Assembly: GCF_003386535.1 (NCBI RefSeq)
Contig: NZ_QTTN01000031.1
Span: forward strand, 1 to 64,000
Length of the DNA stretch: 64,000 nucleotides
Source of the DNA: Paenibacillus taihuensis
GTDB lineage: Bacteria > Bacillota > Bacilli > Paenibacillales > Paenibacillaceae
Direction: 5' to 3'
In this document: positions 60,467-64,000 of the stretch, piece by piece
Layout of the letters: each line of letters opens with the position of its first letter
How positions within the stretch are numbered: position 1 is the first letter of the stretch
Position numbers and translations under genes: made by a program
The notes under the pieces: model-generated
Seen by the model: only the letters and a program-made list of their open reading frames with translations
What the model was told of the DNA's origin: nothing
The model's database searches: none

Positions 60467-62722
60467 ATGAGTAAGTATGACTTGATAGTTGATGAACCGA
60501 TTGCCAGATGGGATGAGGCGCTGCCTCTTGGCAACGGATTGACCGGCTGCCTCATATGGGGGAACGGAGAGCCGCTTCGGTTCAGCTTGGACCGCGGCGA
60601 TATTTGGGATTTGCGGCTGGCGCCAGAGGCACTGGATAAAGGGTTCACCTATGCGGAGATGATCGATTGCGTGCGCCGTGGCGATCAAGAAGCGCTTCTT
60701 AACCGGTTCGACAGCTTCTATGAGACCTATCCTTATCCGACGAAATTGCCTGCGGGCAGTCTGGAGCTGCGTTTCAGCAAGCAAGCCGACAAGATGAAGA
60801 ATCATCTTGCCTTGCAAGAGGCTTGCGCGCATGTCCAACTGACGTTCGGCGATCAGAGTATTGCCGTATCCAGCTTCCTGCACGCCGTGAACGGGCTCGG
60901 TTATATCCGAATGACCGGGGCTGCGGAGTCAATTGGACGATTGGAAGCTGTGCCTCCTGATTATACGGGAGCGTTACAGGAAGAGCGCAACAATCCCGTC
61001 TTTGCGACAAGCCTTACTCGGCTTGAATACCCGGCCGCGACTAGACACTCGGAGGGCAGCTTGAAATGGTTCTATCAGCGGACGTGTCATGAGCTGGAAT
61101 ATGCAATTGTCGTAGCGGAACGGAAGTCCGACGACGGTACGCGAGAATGGGTTTATACGATAGCGGCCAATCATGACGGAGAGAATTGGTTAGAGCATGC
61201 CAAGCGTAAAGTAACGGCCGCGATTGCCGATGGATTCGATCATGCATTCCGCGAGCATGGCGCTTGGTGGGAGCGTTATTGGGGGAAGAGCTCTATCGCG
61301 CTGCCAGACGCCGAGGCAGAGAAGCAATGGTATCTGAATAACTATTTGTTTGCATCCTGTTCGCGCAAAGGGGCGTCGCCGATGCCGCTGCAAGGCGTAT
61401 GGACGGCGGACGAGGGGCTGCTGCCGCCATGGAAAGGCGATTATCATCACGACTTGAATACAGAGCTGTGTTACTGGCACTACCTGAAAGCGAACCATCT
61501 GGAAGAAGGAGAAAGCTTTATCGATTTCTTGTGGGACCTAAGGCCCCAAGGCCATCAGTTCGCGCAAAGCTTCTTCGATGCCCCCGGCCTCAACCTGCCT
61601 TCGGTCATGACGCTTACTGGCGGAGCGATGGGCGGCTGGGCGATGTACTCCATGAGTATCACCAATATTATCTGGGTGTGCCAGGCATTCGACCATTACT
61701 GGCGGTATACAGGCGACCGTGATTTTCTGCGCGATAAAGCCTATGTCTATTTCAAGGAAACCGCTGCCTGTGTGCAGCGATGGCTGATACCTGGCGAAGA
61801 CGGCAAGCTCCGTCTGCCGGTATCGAGCTCGCCCGAGGTTCACGACAATTCGCTTGAGGCTTGGTTCGATCCCATGAGCAATTACGACCTCGCGCTTCTG
61901 ATTTACTTGTTCCGCCGATTGAAGGATATGGCCGAGTGGCTCGATTATGCGGCTGATGCCGATCAATGGGCGGATGTGCTTGCGAAGCTTCCAGAGCTTG
62001 CCGTGAATGAGCGTCATGTGCTGATGGTGAATCCGAAAGAATCGCTCCAAGAAAGCCATCGGCACCACTCGCATATGATGGCGATCTATCCGCTGCAGCT
62101 GCTTGATCATCGCGGGTCTGAGCGTGATCGCCAGATCACCAATGCCACGATTGCGAATCTGGAGAAGCTTGGCAAAGGTCAATGGGTTGGCTACAGCTTC
62201 GCTTGGGCAGCTGCTTTCTACGCGCAGCAAGGCAACGGAGAAGCGGCGATTTATCATCTTCGCCAAATGTGGCAGCATGCATGCTCGCCGAACGGTTTTC
62301 ATTTGAACGGGGACTACAAGCGAGCCGGCGTCTGCATGTTTCATTATCGTCCCTTTACGCTGGAAGGCAACTTCGCTGCTGTTAATGCCCTGCAGGAAAT
62401 GCTTCTGCATACGGACGGAGAAACGATTCGCCCATTCCCGGCCATTCCTCGCGATTGGGCAAAGCGAAGCGTCGAATTCCGCGGTTTCCGCGGCGAGATG
62501 GGCGTGCTTGTGTCGGCGAAGCTTCATGCAGACAAGCTTGAATATGTCGAACTTCGTGCCGAACGCGAAGGAATCTTCCGCGTACAGAATAGTTTCGCTG
62601 GAGAAAGACTGATGTTGCGAATCGGTTCTAGCATTCAAGAGGTTCATTGCAGCAGGAACGAGATATTAACGATCGCGCTGGAAGCGGGCGAAATGTGCAG
62701 GATTACTTCGCAAGAATCATGA
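60467..62722 (+). CDS. Divergent GH95-like glycoside hydrolase
   Basis: A 751-residue (alpha/alpha)6-type enzyme without signal peptide. The opening RWDEALPLGNGLTGCLIWG is GH95-like. At the catalytic positions it differs from the enzyme at 24437: Asp329-Leu-Asn331 (HHDLNTELCYW) replaces N-I-N, SSPEVHDNSLEAWF carries Glu457 as probable acid, and LEGNFAAVNA has Glu633 where GH95 has Asp. It may therefore represent a subfamily with another specificity. The ATG at 60467 follows GGGAGG. Stop overlaps the response regulator start (ATGA). Confidence 0.8.
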   Translation: MSKYDLIVDEPIARWDEALPLGNGLTGCLIWGNGEPLRFSLDRGDIWDLRLAPEALDKGFTYAEMIDCVRRGDQEALLNRFDSFYETYPYPTKLPAGSLELRFSKQADKMKNHLALQEACAHVQLTFGDQSIAVSSFLHAVNGLGYIRMTGAAESIGRLEAVPPDYTGALQEERNNPVFATSLTRLEYPAATRHSEGSLKWFYQRTCHELEYAIVVAERKSDDGTREWVYTIAANHDGENWLEHAKRKVTAAIADGFDHAFREHGAWWERYWGKSSIALPDAEAEKQWYLNNYLFASCSRKGASPMPLQGVWTADEGLLPPWKGDYHHDLNTELCYWHYLKANHLEEGESFIDFLWDLRPQGHQFAQSFFDAPGLNLPSVMTLTGGAMGGWAMYSMSITNIIWVCQAFDHYWRYTGDRDFLRDKAYVYFKETAACVQRWLIPGEDGKLRLPVSSSPEVHDNSLEAWFDPMSNYDLALLIYLFRRLKDMAEWLDYAADADQWADVLAKLPELAVNERHVLMVNPKESLQESHRHHSHMMAIYPLQLLDHRGSERDRQITNATIANLEKLGKGQWVGYSFAWAAAFYAQQGNGEAAIYHLRQMWQHACSPNGFHLNGDYKRAGVCMFHYRPFTLEGNFAAVNALQEMLLHTDGETIRPFPAIPRDWAKRSVEFRGFRGEMGVLVSAKLHADKLEYVELRAEREGIFRVQNSFAGERLMLRIGSSIQEVHCSRNEILTIALEAGEMCRITSQES

Positions 62723-64000
62723 TTAATCTGTTGATCGTTGACGATGAACCGCTTGTTCGGCTTGTGCTGCGTCATATGATCACCGCGCTTAAGCTCGATA
62801 TTCATGTCGTCGGCGAAGCTGCGGACGGATTGGAAGCGATCCATTTCCTCGGGCATCATCACGTGGATATTGTTTGCGTCGATATCCGGATGCCCAAGAT
62901 GAACGGGCTTGAGTTCCTTCGTCGCCTGAACCAGATGGAGGGAAGAAAGCCGAGCTATCCGATTGTGCTTAGCGCATTCAATGATTACGAGTATGTGAGG
63001 GAAGCGTTCGTGAACGGAGCGAAGGACTATATGCTTAAAGCGAATTTGGACGAGGGTTACCTGGTTCCGATTCTGACCAGAGCAGCGGAAGAAGTGGTGA
63101 GGGAGAAAGAAACCAACAACGAGGCGATGCCTGTGTCCGTTCGGAACGGAGAACAACTCCTCACGGCTTGGCTGGCGAATAAATGTGAAGATGAATCAGC
63201 CAAGTCGGAGGCTTACGCCGAGATCAAGGCACGATTAGGTGAAGTGAACCTGACCGCAGCATGGATTAAGCTGTCCAGCGCAAGTTCCGATGACATGAAT
63301 GGCTTCATTAAACAGACGATCAGGACAGCCATCGATTCTAATGCCATTGTTTATGTCATTCTCGACCACTCGAAGGATGAGTTTATATTGCTCATGTCCT
63401 TGTCGATCTATCGAAGCATGTCCAGTGCGCGTGAGAACATCCATGCGGCGCTAACGACGATAAGCATCCGCTTGAAGCAATTCATGAACGCTTCCGTTGC
63501 GATCGGAGTCAGCGGCTTCGGTCGAAAGGCTGGCGAATGGCCGGACTTGGTAAGCCAAGCCTCCAGTGCGGCAGATCTTAGCTATTACCGCGGCTTTGAT
63601 AAGGTTTATTTTCCAGAAGCGATAACGAGGATTAGGGAAGCACAGCCCAATATGGATCAATTGCAGCAATGCAGAGGCTCTTTAGTAAAAGCGCTCATGA
63701 AGCCGGATGCCGCTTCGTGGAAAGAACAGTTCAAGCAATTCGGCGACTTGTTGTCCCAGGCTGACGGGATTCCTTCGGAGGCGATTATCTCCGTCTTCAT
63801 CGATCTCATATGGGAGGTCGGCTCCATTCTGTACGCGAACGGGCTGAGATGGCAGCAGCTGCAGGAGGGCTTTAACAGTCCGCTTGAGTTCATTGCGCAG
63901 TTTAAGACGATGAAGAGCACCTTGGCTTGGAGCGAAAAAATCTTCATGATGATTCACGGTTTAGTTCATGCGAGCGAAACCGGCGCGCAGTCAAGCTACT
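62719..64000 (+). CDS. YesN-like response regulator, truncated by the window end
   Basis: At least 427 codons without stop to the edge of the window. The receiver domain shows Asp8-Asp9 (LLIVDDEPLV), phosphoacceptor Asp55 in VCVDIRMPKMNG, the Ser in IVLSAFNDYEY, and the Lys in YMLKANLDEG. The following region (about 130-427) is the variable linker of YesN-type proteins; an AraC DNA-binding domain is expected beyond the end. It overlaps the GH95-like gene by 4 bases, so it is part of the same operon; its kinase may lie downstream. Confidence 0.88.
   Translation, partial: MINLLIVDDEPLVRLVLRHMITALKLDIHVVGEAADGLEAIHFLGHHHVDIVCVDIRMPKMNGLEFLRRLNQMEGRKPSYPIVLSAFNDYEYVREAFVNGAKDYMLKANLDEGYLVPILTRAAEEVVREKETNNEAMPVSVRNGEQLLTAWLANKCEDESAKSEAYAEIKARLGEVNLTAAWIKLSSASSDDMNGFIKQTIRTAIDSNAIVYVILDHSKDEFILLMSLSIYRSMSSARENIHAALTTISIRLKQFMNASVAIGVSGFGRKAGEWPDLVSQASSAADLSYYRGFDKVYFPEAITRIREAQPNMDQLQQCRGSLVKALMKPDAASWKEQFKQFGDLLSQADGIPSEAIISVFIDLIWEVGSILYANGLRWQQLQEGFNSPLEFIAQFKTMKSTLAWSEKIFMMIHGLVHASETGAQSSY

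Noticed and set aside
61538-62647. 369-codon open frame on the minus strand inside the GH95-like gene
   Set aside because: Antisense shadow; the plus-strand enzyme is complete and family-like, and the antisense product resembles nothing.

Overview
The window looks like chromosome of an endospore-forming member of the Paenibacillaceae (Paenibacillus-like). It has an alpha/beta SASP gene, two gerA-type germination loci, several YesM/YesN-type two-component regulators, LplB/LplC-like sugar permeases with lipoprotein binding proteins, and large secreted multidomain polysaccharidases. Strong AGGAGG ribosome binding sites and hairpin-plus-U-run terminators are typical of Bacillota. No rRNA, tRNA, CRISPR array, phage or complete insertion sequence was seen.

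Layout. (1) 0-6.5 kb, housekeeping and mixed genes: a DUF559-like nuclease-fold protein (minus), an SGNH hydrolase, acpS, a small YjzC-like protein, a c-type cytochrome lipoprotein (minus), an AraC regulator, mutY with unusual Ala-rich inserts, and a KDPG/KHG aldolase. (2) 6.9-26.8 kb, a xylan and hemicellulose utilisation locus: secreted GH10 xylanase with binding modules, a response regulator - histidine kinase - response regulator trio, a lipoprotein plus two-permease importer, two different esterases, GH43, an AraC regulator and GH95. Three cre-like sequences suggest CcpA catabolite repression. (3) 26.8-46.4 kb, visibly more AT-rich and patchy: a divergent prs, SASP, MOSC and CGNR proteins, two ger loci, and a set of detoxification or repair genes (epoxide hydrolases, msrA/msrB, thioredoxin-like, DinB-like, MocR). 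Several of these are decayed copies: a frameshifted epoxide hydrolase, an Ohr/OsmC fragment, an MsrA tail fused behind a DinB gene, and a VOC-family tail. The order ger - epoxide hydrolase - msrA/dinB occurs twice, which suggests an old segmental duplication. (4) 46.6-64 kb, a second polysaccharide locus: a 1677-residue secreted beta-helix protein with duplicated FN3 plus C-terminal modules, an unrecognised protein with a C2H2-like finger, a binding protein paired with a transmembrane AraC regulator (both minus), and divergently two permeases, a lipoprotein binding protein, a divergent GH95-like enzyme and a response regulator cut by the window end.

How it fits together. In both sugar loci, secreted enzymes would cut plant polysaccharide, binding-protein importers would take up oligosaccharides, and intracellular GH43/GH95-type enzymes and esterases would finish degradation under YesM/YesN or transmembrane AraC control. 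The most unusual candidate system is the membrane-anchored binding protein coupled to a transmembrane AraC regulator without its own permeases (52.6-56.5 kb), which may be a ligand-sensing pair. Other notable signals are a shared inverted-repeat operator at both epoxide hydrolase promoters, and an inverted repeat that could hide the ribosome binding site of the second ger operon from read-through transcripts. All functional calls come from reading the sequence and family knowledge; no database search was run.
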